A stretch of DNA of 8,804 bases from Candidatus Peregrinibacteria bacterium. Its GTDB lineage: Bacteria; Patescibacteriota; Gracilibacteria; UBA1369; LOWO2-01-FULL-3. A model generated the notes under the pieces. That model had not been told where the DNA came from. It saw only the letters and a program-made list of their open reading frames with translations, and ran no database searches. Each line of letters opens with the position of its first letter. Position 1 is the stretch's first letter. The stretch spans positions 1 through 8,804 of the forward strand of contig PXEC01000068.1 of NCBI GenBank assembly GCA_003566255.1, in the 5' to 3' direction. A program made the position numbers and the translations under genes. Positions 1 through 8,571 of this stretch are shown here, piece after piece.

Positions 1-2
1 AA

Positions 3-653
3 GATACGTCCTCAAAAGAAGTTCCGGATTTTTACAATCCCGATCTTGAAAATCTCGTCGCTCAAGTTTCCATCAAAAAACCGAAGACATACAAAAGAGG
101 GAAGAAAACGATAATCTGCGTAGATTGCGGGATGAAAAACAATATATTGAGATGCCTTTTAGATAGAAATATATCCGTGATACGAGTCCCTTGGAACTAT
201 GATTTTGTATCGGCGGGACATAAATTTGAAGGCATTTTCCTCTCGAACGGTCCGGGAGATCCGGCAATTCTCACGGAACTTCAAGAAAACGTCAAAAAAG
301 CATTTACCCTAAAAAAACCGATTTTCGGTATCTGTCTGGGAACACAGATCATGGCACTGGCCTCCGGCGCTAAAACATATAAATTGAAATTCGGACATAG
401 GTCTCAAAACCAACCCTGCATAGAAGAAGAAACCGGCAAATGCTACATCACAAGCCAAAATCACAGCTTCGCGATAAAGGAAACCACTCTAAAACCGGGA
501 TGGAAAGTTTGGCTCAGAAACGCCAACGACAAGACTGTGGAAGGAATAAAACATAAAACTCTTCCATTTTTTTCATGCCAATTTCATCCGGAAGCAAAAC
601 CCGGCCCCACAGACACAAAACATTTTTTCGATAAATTCGCAGAAATGTTGTGA
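3..653 (+). CDS. carA: Carbamoyl-phosphate synthetase small (glutaminase) subunit, 3' part
   Basis: The gene runs in from before the window; 216 codons and a TGA stop are visible. CarA hydrolyses glutamine and passes ammonia to CarB for carbamoyl phosphate, the precursor of pyrimidines and arginine. The visible part is almost the whole class I glutamine amidotransferase domain, preceded by the family's linker (LVAQVSIKKPKTY). Motifs by residue of the fragment are VDCGMKNNILR (40-50), the oxyanion-loop SNGPGDP (81-87), the nucleophile elbow FGICLG with Cys111 (codon 333-335), KFGHRSQNQP (129-138), TSQNHSFAI (150-158) and CQFHPEA with His195 and Glu197. All catalytic residues are present, so the domain looks active. 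The N-terminal CarA-specific domain lies outside the window. A terminator hairpin follows the stop within about 20 bases, so carA is the last gene of its transcript; carB is not downstream and must be upstream or elsewhere. Identification rests on motif recognition and is firm. Confidence 0.96.
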   Translation, partial: DTSSKEVPDFYNPDLENLVAQVSIKKPKTYKRGKKTIICVDCGMKNNILRCLLDRNISVIRVPWNYDFVSAGHKFEGIFLSNGPGDPAILTELQENVKKAFTLKKPIFGICLGTQIMALASGAKTYKLKFGHRSQNQPCIEEETGKCYITSQNHSFAIKETTLKPGWKVWLRNANDKTVEGIKHKTLPFFSCQFHPEAKPGPTDTKHFFDKFAEML

Positions 654-673
654 TTTCCCCGGCAACCAAAAAA

Positions 674-715
674 CCCCGTACCTTTTTGGATCAAAAAGGT
701 GCGGGGAAAGTTTTT
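674..715 (+). terminator. Strong rho-independent terminator after carA, probably bidirectional
   Basis: The arms at 674-688 and 692-706 pair over 15 positions (CCCCGTACCTTTTTG against CAAAAAGGTGCGGGG) with one G-U wobble, leaving a 3-base loop; in practice the closing pair may open to a 5-base loop. On the + strand a run of five T follows at 711-715 after AAAG. On the - strand the same stem is followed by six T (the A-run 668-673), which is the better terminator geometry. It sits 21 bases after the carA stop, so ending the carA transcript is the obvious role. Confidence 0.8.
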
Positions 716-762
716 GGAATCAGTAGAGTTTCATTTACTGGGAAACTTTTGTTTTTGTTTTT
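707..762 (+). terminator. Second hairpin with U-rich tail
   Basis: An outer stem AAAGTTT (707-713) pairs with AAACTTT (743-749). An inner stem CAGTA (721-725) pairs with TACTG (736-740) around a 10-base loop, with an asymmetric internal loop between the two. A competing 6-bp stem AGTTTC (727-732) / GAAACT (742-747) is also possible. The tail CTTTTGTTTTTGTTTTT (746-762) is U-rich in the transcript. It could be a backup terminator for carA read-through, but the stem is A/U-rich and interrupted, so the call is moderate. Confidence 0.4.
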
Positions 763-859
763 AAATCCGGCCAAGGTTTGGTGTTGTTTTCAGCCGCACC
801 ACCGGCCGCCTGTGATCCCTTTGCTCAACCCGCAAGCGGATAGGAAAGGGCAGAACAGC

Positions 860-877
860 GTTCGTCTCCGGACGAAC
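860..877 (+). other. Perfect hairpin with UNCG-type tetraloop
   Basis: GTTCGTC (860-866) and GACGAAC (871-877) pair perfectly over 7 bp around the loop TCCG. The closing C-G pair makes a C(UCCG)G tetraloop, a member of the unusually stable UNCG class. No T-run follows, so it is not a simple terminator; it is more typical of a structural stem in an RNA. Function unknown. Confidence 0.55.
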
Positions 878-889
878 ATCTCCGTCTCC

Positions 890-910
890 CACTTCTCGAA
901 ACGAAAAGTG
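890..910 (+). other. Short hairpin next to the UNCG hairpin
   Basis: CACTT (890-894) pairs with AAGTG (906-910). After one C/A mismatch, TCG (896-898) pairs with CGA (902-904) around an AAA loop. It starts 12 bases after the preceding hairpin. It would form in RNA of either strand apart from the mismatch. Function unknown. Confidence 0.4.
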
Positions 911-921
911 AGAATACATCC

Positions 922-1003
922 CTTAGCGAGGACAGAGAGTAGAGCGAGTTTATTTAGCGCTCACTCTACCTATCTCTCAGCGCTAAGCTTTTGTTTTTGT
1001 TTT
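922..1003 (+). terminator. Long imperfect stem-loop with U-rich tail
   Basis: The base stem CTTAGCG (922-928) pairs with CGCTAAG (981-987). Further in, AGAGA (934-938) pairs with TCTCT (973-977), TAGAG (940-944) with CTCTA (964-968), and after one mismatch GAG (946-948) with CTC (960-962). In all about 20 pairs span 66 bases. It is followed at once by CTTTTGTTTTTGTTTT (988-1003). This looks like a terminator or the 3' end of a structured RNA read on the + strand. The internal loops make the exact fold uncertain. Confidence 0.45.
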
Positions 1004-1048
1004 ATTTTGTGTCTGTTTTTCAATGTGCTTTTCTAGGGCGTTTTGTTT

Positions 1049-1078
1049 TTGATTTTTGAAAAATCATACAAGTATATC
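1049..1078 (+). promoter_or_regulatory. Candidate promoter for the exonuclease gene (distal)
   Basis: TTGATT (1049-1054) and TATATC (1073-1078) are separated by 18 bases, each matching the sigma70 consensus at four of six positions. If used, the transcript would start near 1085 and carry a leader of about 125 bases including both palindromes. An inverted repeat GATTTTT-G-AAAAATC (1051-1065) overlaps the -35 side. The region is A/T-rich, so chance matches are likely. Confidence 0.28.
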
Positions 1079-1108
1079 CATCGCAAAAAAATTGTCAAAA
1101 TATTGCTG

Positions 1109-1136
1109 TTGACGAATGCATAAACAGGCTTATGGC
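1109..1136 (+). promoter_or_regulatory. Candidate promoter for the exonuclease gene (proximal)
   Basis: TTGACG (1109-1114) is a good -35 match, but the element 16 bases further on, TATGGC (1131-1136), is a poor -10. If used, transcription would start just before the 26-bp palindrome at 1159, placing that palindrome as an operator or a leader hairpin. It is an alternative to the distal candidate at 1049-1078. Confidence 0.25.
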
Positions 1137-1158
1137 TTTGGTGCTCAACCTGCAAATT

Positions 1159-1184
1159 GCTTATCATCAATATTGATGATAAGC
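1159..1184. promoter_or_regulatory. Perfect 26-bp palindrome
   Basis: Each half is GCTTATCATCAAT and its exact reverse complement, with no mismatch and no spacer. As DNA it has the dyad symmetry of a binding site for a dimeric regulator. As RNA it would form an 11-bp stem with a 4-base loop. It lies 27 bases before the start codon of the exonuclease gene and directly abuts a second palindrome. An operator or a 5'-UTR element is inferred; no regulator gene is visible in the window. Confidence 0.6.
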
Positions 1185-1198
1185 TGAAGCGCGCTTCA
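1185..1198. promoter_or_regulatory. Perfect 14-bp palindrome abutting the previous one
   Basis: TGAAGCGCGCTTCA is its own reverse complement. It begins on the base after the 26-bp palindrome ends and stops 13 bases before the ATG at 1212. In RNA it would give a short 5-bp hairpin that could stack on the longer one and lie next to the ribosome landing area. It is G/C-rich in the middle, unlike the A/T-rich surroundings. Confidence 0.5.
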
Positions 1199-1211
1199 AA
1201 AAATCAAAAAT

Positions 1212-3587
1212 ATGTACATTTCTCTGGACTTGGAAACAACCGGACTGAATCCCGCAAAAGACAAAATAATCGAATTCGGCGCGATAAAATTCGACAAGGA
1301 CTATTTTGAAAAAACACCGGACCAACACGAAACATTGCAATTGCTTATAAATCCGGGGGCTCCCCTTCCGCACATAATAACCCACATAACAAGCCTGACC
1401 GACGAAGACCTCAAAGGCGCCCCATCCTTTGACGAAGTGAAAGATCAGATAAAAAACTTCATCGGAGATCTGCCAATAGTGGGTCACAACATAAAATTTG
1501 ATACCGATTTTTTACATCAAAAAGGAATAGAACTGAAAAATCCGGAGTACGACACCCACGAACTCGCATCTCTGATCCTTCCGAACTTGGATTCATACAG
1601 TTTGGAAATACTCTCACAATTTTTCAACATAAATCACAAAGACAAACACCGGGCACTCGATGACTCGATAGCGGCCGCGGAACTTTTCTTAAAACTGAGG
1701 ACAAAATTCGGAGAACTCGATCCAAAACTCTCAAAAAAAATACGATCGCTGGTCCAAAAATCCCAATGGCCACTAAAAGATCTCTTAATAGATCTATTGG
1801 AAAGCGATTCCGGCGGCGACGCTCTTGAAGAGACTCACCCCGACATTCAAGAAACTCCACGTGTTGATTCAATAAACAAGGAAAAAGCCCAAAAAATACT
1901 GCTTGAAAAAGATCCCGCAATTTTTGAACAGCCACCTCAATTCAAAAATCTTACAAAAACCTTAGTTGAACAAGCCACCCCGGAAGTTTACATCTCACTC
2001 CCTTCCCGCCTGTTTCACCAGTTGGAAACATCAATTCCGGACACAGTAGCAAAAATAGATCTTCCAAAAAACTATATCTCCCCGGGAAGATTGGAAAAAT
2101 TTGAACAAAAAACATTCTTCGGAAACCATGAGATCAGCGCGCTGATAAAATATCTGATCTGGGTTGAAAAAACATCAACCGGCCTACTGCATGAAGTAAG
2201 GTTGCTACAAAATGAAAAAGAGACCATGACCAAAGTAAACATAAACGAACACGTCACCTCTCCGGAAGAAGAGCATTTTTTCAAAAAGGCTTTGGATAAA
2301 GACACGGACTCCGCGGCAGTATGCACCCATCCGTATCTGGTGGAAAATTTTGAATCACTGGCCAAACAATCACCAAGCCCATCCGCGATCATTATGGATA
2401 TGGAAAATTTTCATAAATCATTTACGCGACGATCCTCCGGCTACATCAAGCTGGAAAACATGGAACAAACACTGAGAAATTTAAGAGAACTGGAACCCGA
2501 ATGTGCGGCAATAGAAAGTTTACTCCCAAAGTCCGCCATCCTTTTCGGTGTTATCGGAATGATTTTTGAAACACATAAAGACAGTAACGAATTTTCGCAA
2601 GTCTGCACCATCTCGGAAAACCTTCTCGCGGAAAAGAATTGGCTTTCCGCAAAAAAAATCATCGAAAATCTGATAAAAATTTCCATCGAACTGGGTGAGA
2701 TAAAAACCGCGCAAACCCAAGCTTACCTCGAGGACTGGAAAAATATTTTGAAAGAACTTTCAACAATTTTTCACGACACAAACATCCAGAAAAATCTGAT
2801 TTGGATAGAAAAAGATTTTAATGGAGAGATCGCACTCAGAAGAATTCCGATAAACATAAATAAGGAGATCGAGACTTTTTTGGAAAAATTTCAGAACTGC
2901 AAATTCATAGGACAAAGCCTTGGCCTTCCCGATAACGGAGATTTTATCAAAAAAATCTTTGACCTTCCTCCCCAAACAAAATTCCATCCCTCAAAAAAAC
3001 AATCCGAATCAACAGAAATTCTAATAGCCGACGATATCGACGATAGAGACTTCAACCAAATACCAAATTTCCTTATAAAATACTTCTCAAAAAAAGATGA
3101 AAACACTGCAATCATCTGCAATTCTAAAAAGCAACTCGAATATTTCACCCTAAAACTCAGTAGAAACTCCATTCCGGCGATTTCCCAAACAACGGGATCA
3201 ATCGCAAAAGTAAGAGATCAATTCCGACAAAATCAGATCTTCCCGATCCTATTGACTCCCTTCGGCTGGGAAGACTTCGAATATCACGAAAAAGTGGACA
3301 CGCTGATAATCCACAAAATCCCTTTTGATCCCCCGAGCAATCCGTACATAATCGCATCAAGCCGAAACTGGGAAGATCCCTTCAATGAATTTCAAGTCCC
3401 AAAAGCAATATTCAATCTTAAAAAGACAATAGACCTTCTGATCGGTCACGCCACGAACATCCCAAAAAGAATGATTATACTGGACTCACGGATAGTCAAC
3501 AAAAACTACGGAGACCGATTTTTACAAATGCTCAAAGAAATAACCCCCTCCGCTTACACAACAAAACTGGGAAAAATTCTAAATTAA
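1212..3587 (+). CDS. dinG: DinG-family protein: intact DEDDh 3'-5' exonuclease fused to a degenerate helicase
   Basis: The protein has 791 residues. Residues 1-165 are a DnaQ-like exonuclease with every metal-binding residue of the DEDDh class: Exo I D6 and E8 (LDLETTG), Exo II D97 (VGHNIKFDTDFL), Exo III H146 and D151 (HRALDD). After a linker, residues 240-770 follow the DinG superfamily 2 helicase outline: PSRLFHQLETSIP (264-276) for motif Ia, VCTHPYLVENF (370-380) for the 'NHaLL' stretch, GWEDFE (685-690) for 'FWEGvD', IHKIPFDPPSNPYI (700-713) for 'klPFppP.dP', and MIILDSR (754-760). The ATPase motifs are gone. Nothing fits GxxxxGK(S/T); the text passes from LVEQAT (251-256) straight to motif Ia. 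DEAH is DMEN (396-399), and motif VI KQGxGRLIR is KKTIDLLIG (737-745). Four Fe-S cysteines are also absent. The frame is open throughout, so it is not a simple pseudogene. Predicted role: DNA exonuclease in repair or turnover with a structural helicase-like part. Start at ATG 1212 puts the Exo I strand at the expected N-terminus; no Shine-Dalgarno. Confidence 0.9.
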   Translation: MYISLDLETTGLNPAKDKIIEFGAIKFDKDYFEKTPDQHETLQLLINPGAPLPHIITHITSLTDEDLKGAPSFDEVKDQIKNFIGDLPIVGHNIKFDTDFLHQKGIELKNPEYDTHELASLILPNLDSYSLEILSQFFNINHKDKHRALDDSIAAAELFLKLRTKFGELDPKLSKKIRSLVQKSQWPLKDLLIDLLESDSGGDALEETHPDIQETPRVDSINKEKAQKILLEKDPAIFEQPPQFKNLTKTLVEQATPEVYISLPSRLFHQLETSIPDTVAKIDLPKNYISPGRLEKFEQKTFFGNHEISALIKYLIWVEKTSTGLLHEVRLLQNEKETMTKVNINEHVTSPEEEHFFKKALDKDTDSAAVCTHPYLVENFESLAKQSPSPSAIIMDMENFHKSFTRRSSGYIKLENMEQTLRNLRELEPECAAIESLLPKSAILFGVIGMIFETHKDSNEFSQVCTISENLLAEKNWLSAKKIIENLIKISIELGEIKTAQTQAYLEDWKNILKELSTIFHDTNIQKNLIWIEKDFNGEIALRRIPININKEIETFLEKFQNCKFIGQSLGLPDNGDFIKKIFDLPPQTKFHPSKKQSESTEILIADDIDDRDFNQIPNFLIKYFSKKDENTAIICNSKKQLEYFTLKLSRNSIPAISQTTGSIAKVRDQFRQNQIFPILLTPFGWEDFEYHEKVDTLIIHKIPFDPPSNPYIIASSRNWEDPFNEFQVPKAIFNLKKTIDLLIGHATNIPKRMIILDSRIVNKNYGDRFLQMLKEITPSAYTTKLGKILN

Positions 3588-3672
3588 AGAGTTCTAACAG
3601 CAAGCATTTTCCGCACTCGTAAAGCAATTCTTGCTATCCCCATCCCCCAAAAACAATATGAAATTTTCACCA

Positions 3673-3701
3673 TTGACTTTTTTTATTTTAATAAATAGAC
3701 T
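3673..3701 (+). promoter_or_regulatory. Promoter of the V-type ATPase operon
   Basis: TTGACT (3673-3678) and TAGACT (3696-3701) are separated by an optimal 17 bases; they match the sigma70 consensus at five and four of six positions. The spacer is almost pure A/T with a T-run after the -35. Transcription would start near 3708, giving a leader of about 55 bases before the ATG at 3764. It is the only convincing promoter between the exonuclease gene and the operon. The -10 overlaps the region of a possible TTG start at 3704, which argues for the ATG start. Confidence 0.6.
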
Positions 3702-3763
3702 CCTTGTGCTTTCAAAATCCGAAACTCGGAAAGGCATCAAATTTACAGATTAATCAGCCAAAT

Positions 3764-4111
3764 ATGACCAATCAAATAAACGATACTCAATCAAGCGACC
3801 CGATTGAAACAATCAAAAGAGCGGAGAAAGAATCACATTTGGCAATAGAGGACGCCAAAAAAGAATCTGAAGACAGATTGCGACGCTTTGAAGAAGACCT
3901 TGAAAACGACAGATTGGAATTTGAAGAAAGTCTGAGAAAAAGAGGAAAAGAAGAGTTGGAAAAAGCTAAATCGGAAGCATCCGGACTGTTAAAAGATAAA
4001 ATGCTGGAAGCCCAAAACGAAACCGTTCAAACAAAAAACATGGGAGAGTCAAAGCTTCCGGAAGCCATCGGGCTAATCAAAGACAATTTTTTTGAATACG
4101 TAAAAAAATAA
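3764..4111 (+). CDS. ntpF: V-type ATPase peripheral-stalk subunit (G/H-type, NtpF/AhaH-like)
   Basis: The protein has 115 residues and is almost entirely charged, Glu/Lys-rich coiled coil. An early segment, DPIETIKRAEKES, resembles the start of AhaH/NtpF proteins, and the C-terminal LPEAIGLIKDNFFEYV fits the family's short end helix. It would pair with subunit E as a heterodimeric peripheral stalk that holds the catalytic head against rotation. The frame is open 20 codons further upstream to a TTG at 3704, but that start would overlap the promoter -10, so ATG 3764 is preferred. There is no Shine-Dalgarno (CAGCCAAAT precedes). It is first in the operon, six bases before ntpI. Coiled coils carry little family signal; position in front of ntpI, as in the E. 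hirae ntp operon, is the main support. Confidence 0.82.
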   Translation: MTNQINDTQSSDPIETIKRAEKESHLAIEDAKKESEDRLRRFEEDLENDRLEFEESLRKRGKEELEKAKSEASGLLKDKMLEAQNETVQTKNMGESKLPEAIGLIKDNFFEYVKK

Positions 4112-4117
4112 TTTAAA

Positions 4118-6597
<2,480 letters not shown>

Positions 6598-6621
6598 ATT
6601 TTATTTCTTAATTGACTTATC

Positions 6622-7188
6622 GTGGCTCTACAAGACATTCTGGACAAAATCAAAGAACAAACTGAAACCCGCTTGAGAGAAGTGGAAAAACAGTTTGAGG
6701 AAAGAAAAAAGACTCTGGAAAGAGAATTCGAGAAAAAACATGAAACCATAAAACAAGAAATGGGCGAAAAAGTGGAAGAGAACAAGAAAAAGATCACGGA
6801 AAAAACTCTTTCATTGGCGGAACAGGAGAGAAAAAAGCAGATCTTAAAGGCAAAACACGAAATCATTGAAAAAGCCTTTGATCAAGCCATAGAAGAACTG
6901 AGCAAATCGGAAAAATACGAAGAAGTTATTGGCGAAATGTTGAAAAACATAGACCTGGCAGATGAAAACATAGAAATAGTCCCCGCGAGAGGAAAAGAAG
7001 AAATAACCGCGAAAGCCATCAAGTCAATCGGAAAAAATTATTCCCTATCCGAAAAAAGCGCAAGCATAAGAGGAGGATTTTTAGTCAAAAGCGGAAACAT
7101 AGAGCTGGATAATTCATTCGAAAACATAATAAAGAACCAGCTTCAATCGGATTTGGAAATAAAACTAAACAAACTGATATTTGCATAA
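6622..7188 (+). CDS. ntpE: V-type ATPase peripheral-stalk subunit E
   Basis: The protein has 188 residues, normal for the family. Residues 1-80 are a long, highly charged helix (EKQFEERKKTLEREFEKKHE region), the stalk part that winds around the G/H-type subunit. From about 85 a globular domain binds the top of the A3B3 head; its signature is near the end, IRGGFLVKSGNIELDNSFE (148-166), matching the family's 'GGf......vDnSfe', followed by a closing KLNKLIF. The start is GTG at 6622: the frame has a TGA at 6613-6615 just upstream and the next in-frame ATG would remove about 45 residues of the helix. This is the only non-ATG start in the operon. It lies 24 bases after ntpK, and its TAA shares its last A with the ATG of ntpC, so the two are probably translationally coupled. 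Confidence 0.92.
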   Translation: MALQDILDKIKEQTETRLREVEKQFEERKKTLEREFEKKHETIKQEMGEKVEENKKKITEKTLSLAEQERKKQILKAKHEIIEKAFDQAIEELSKSEKYEEVIGEMLKNIDLADENIEIVPARGKEEITAKAIKSIGKNYSLSEKSASIRGGFLVKSGNIELDNSFENIIKNQLQSDLEIKLNKLIFA

Positions 7189-8219
7189 TGGAAAATTTCG
7201 ATTTCACATATAGCGTGGCAAGAGTGCGTGCATTGGAAACACTTCTTCTGAGTCAAAATGAAGTGGAACGAATGATGCTCGCGAAAAACGCGCAAGAAGC
7301 TTTTCAGATTCTGGACGAGCTGGATTATGCCGATAACAGAGCGGAAATAGATGATCCCAAAGAATTTCAAAAAGTTCTGAATGAAGGTCTTGAGGATATA
7401 AAGGAACTCTTGGATAAAATAACAGTGGGAGACGAGATAATGAACATCATCTGGCACAAATACGATTTCCACAACATCAAGACCCTGATCAAAGCAAGAT
7501 TCAGCGAAAAAAGCCTTGAAGACGTCAAAAATCTATTGAGTCCGCTTGGAGCAATCCCAACGGAAGCTTTGGTCCGCTTCATTCTGGACAACAAACACAA
7601 CACTTCCTTCGGAATAAGAGAAGAAACGGAAATTCTGATGAGAGAAAATATTTTTGCCGTATATAAACTGTTCGAAAAAAGCAAAAATCCACAGATCATA
7701 GACATTCGGATGGACAAAGTCCTCGTCCAGATAATTTCCGACATCGCGACAAGAAGCGAAAATGAATTCCTCATAGACTACATGGAAAAATTTGTGGATT
7801 TGTACAACATAAAACTGTTTTTCCGATTAAAAGCGGCCGACAAAAAACCGGAAGATTTTGATGAAGCGTTCATAGATCACGGAACAATTTATTTGTCAAA
7901 ATTTCAAAAAGCCTTCAAGCAAGGACTGTCGGATCTGCCGGAAGCATTGAAAACAACTCCTTATGTAAAGATCATAGAAACCGGGCTCAAGCATTACATG
8001 GAAGAAAAAACTTTCATATATCTGGAAAAAGAAATTGAAAACTATCTGACCGAAGTCATAAGAGGAGCAAGACTGATATCTTCCGGACCGGAACCTTTGA
8101 TCGCCTACTTTCTGGCAAAAGAAAACAACGCCTTAATCATAAGAATGATTTTGATTCATAAATTGAATCAAATAGACGTTGAAGAAATCCGAAAAAGATT
8201 AAGAACTTTATACACATAA
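7188..8219 (+). CDS. ntpC: V-type ATPase subunit C (socket between central stalk and K ring; d homologue)
   Basis: The protein has 343 residues, close to the family's usual 330-350. It is soluble and mostly helical, with no signal peptide or membrane segment. The start FTYSVARVRALETLLLS (6-22) is the family's 'Y..aRvRale..LLs', followed by ELDYADNRAEI (44-54). The end block, ENYLTEVIRGARLISSGPEPLIAYFLAKENN, split here at about residues 284-313, with 'EPLIAYFLAKE' then IIRMILIHKLN, is the typical C-terminal signature. The subunit sits as a funnel on the K ring and receives the D/F central stalk, passing rotation to the ring. ATG 7188 overlaps the ntpE stop by one base, and ntpG begins two bases after its stop, so this is the tightest packed part of the operon. 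Confidence 0.93.
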   Translation: MENFDFTYSVARVRALETLLLSQNEVERMMLAKNAQEAFQILDELDYADNRAEIDDPKEFQKVLNEGLEDIKELLDKITVGDEIMNIIWHKYDFHNIKTLIKARFSEKSLEDVKNLLSPLGAIPTEALVRFILDNKHNTSFGIREETEILMRENIFAVYKLFEKSKNPQIIDIRMDKVLVQIISDIATRSENEFLIDYMEKFVDLYNIKLFFRLKAADKKPEDFDEAFIDHGTIYLSKFQKAFKQGLSDLPEALKTTPYVKIIETGLKHYMEEKTFIYLEKEIENYLTEVIRGARLISSGPEPLIAYFLAKENNALIIRMILIHKLNQIDVEEIRKRLRTLYT

Positions 8220-8220
8220 A

Positions 8221-8556
8221 ATGACTGACAAAAACTCAATAGCAATAATAGGAAACAGAGATACGATACTGGGATTCAAAGCCTTGGGCGTGCACACATT
8301 CGACGCGAACACACCGGAAGAAGCAACCGAAATTCTCCTTAATTTGAAAAAAGAAAACAGTGCTCACGCAATAATTTTCATAACGGAAGATTTATCGGAA
8401 GGAATCACAAAAGAGAACTGGAAAAAGCTCAGGGGAACAGCACTCCCCGCGATAATTCCGGTCCCGGACAGTAAAGGAAGCAAAGGCTCCGGAATACGCA
8501 GAATAGGGAAGATGGTTGAGCAAGCCGTGGGAAGCGACATCTTCGGAGAAAACTAA
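8221..8556 (+). CDS. ntpG: V-type ATPase subunit F (NtpG), central stalk
   Basis: The protein has 111 residues, typical for the family. It has the Rossmann-like layout of F subunits: a first strand IAIIGNRDTILGFKALGV (7-24), a helix EEATEILLNL (38-47), strand HAIIFITEDL (54-63), then the family's LPAIIPVPDSKG (79-90) and the end IGKMVEQAVGSDIF (95-108). F binds subunit D to form the rotating central shaft and can tune ATPase activity. It starts one base after the ntpC stop (TAA, A, ATG) and has no Shine-Dalgarno. Order C-F-A matches the E. hirae arrangement, where this subunit is named NtpG. Confidence 0.93.
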   Translation: MTDKNSIAIIGNRDTILGFKALGVHTFDANTPEEATEILLNLKKENSAHAIIFITEDLSEGITKENWKKLRGTALPAIIPVPDSKGSKGSGIRRIGKMVEQAVGSDIFGEN

Positions 8557-8571
8557 CAAACAAATTAAAGA

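Larger units (their letters stand above)
746..1003 (+). repeat. Direct repeat of a 16-base U-rich tail
   Basis: CTTTTGTTTTTGTTTT occurs at 746-761 and again at 988-1003. Each copy follows directly on the 3' arm of a stem-loop (AAACTTT and CGCTAAG). A looser relative, GTTTTGTTTTTGATTTTTG, lies at about 1040-1058. The sequence is of low complexity, so convergence through terminator function is possible, but the same length and the same position relative to a stem are notable. Confidence 0.45.
654..1211. other. Gene-free, hairpin-rich intergenic region
   Basis: This 558-base gap is far longer than any other in the window; the next longest, before ntpF, is 176 bases and the rest are 41 or fewer. 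An open frame crosses 650-1036, but its translation is low-complexity, matches no family I know and runs through the carA terminator, so I do not call it a gene. The + strand is T-rich here, unlike the A-rich coding strands on both sides. It contains a bidirectional terminator (674-715), a second U-tailed hairpin (707-762), compact hairpins (860-877, 890-910), a long imperfect stem with a U-rich tail (922-1003), a small inverted repeat (1051-1065) and two perfect abutting palindromes (1159-1198). No tRNA, RNase P, tmRNA or SRP signature was seen. It could be stacked terminators, a degenerate repeat element or an unrecognised structured RNA; the sequence alone does not decide. Confidence 0.6.

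Noticed and set aside
651..653. TGA at the carA end as a recoded sense codon, as in Gracilibacteria-type code 25
   Set aside because: A strong terminator follows at once, the protein ends at the family's usual length, and no in-frame TGA occurs inside any gene of the window.
767..850. Further pairing such as CCGG/CCGG and CCCTTT (817-822) with AAAGGG (845-850)
   Set aside because: Stems are short with large or irregular loops; they may belong to a larger fold but cannot be supported individually by eye.
650..1036. Open frame of 128 codons on the + strand overlapping the carA stop
   Set aside because: Low-complexity translation with no family resemblance; it runs through the terminator hairpin and the other stem-loops, and overlaps carA out of frame.
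1212..3587. Reading the DinG homologue as a frameshifted pseudogene
   Set aside because: The frame is continuous with fold landmarks in order from start to end; only the ATPase motifs are lost.
3599..3635. Terminator after the exonuclease gene
   Set aside because: AGCAAG (3599-3604) and CTTGCT (3630-3635) pair over only 6 bp with a 25-base loop and no T-run; too weak to call, so where that transcript ends is unresolved.
3704..3763. Upstream TTG start adding 20 residues to ntpF
   Set aside because: The TTG is three bases after the promoter -10, before the expected transcription start, and the added residues do not resemble the family's N-terminus.
6612..6639. TTGACT before ntpE as an internal promoter
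   Set aside because: The element 16 bases further on, GACATT, is a poor -10 and lies inside ntpE; the gene is in a tight operon and needs no own promoter.
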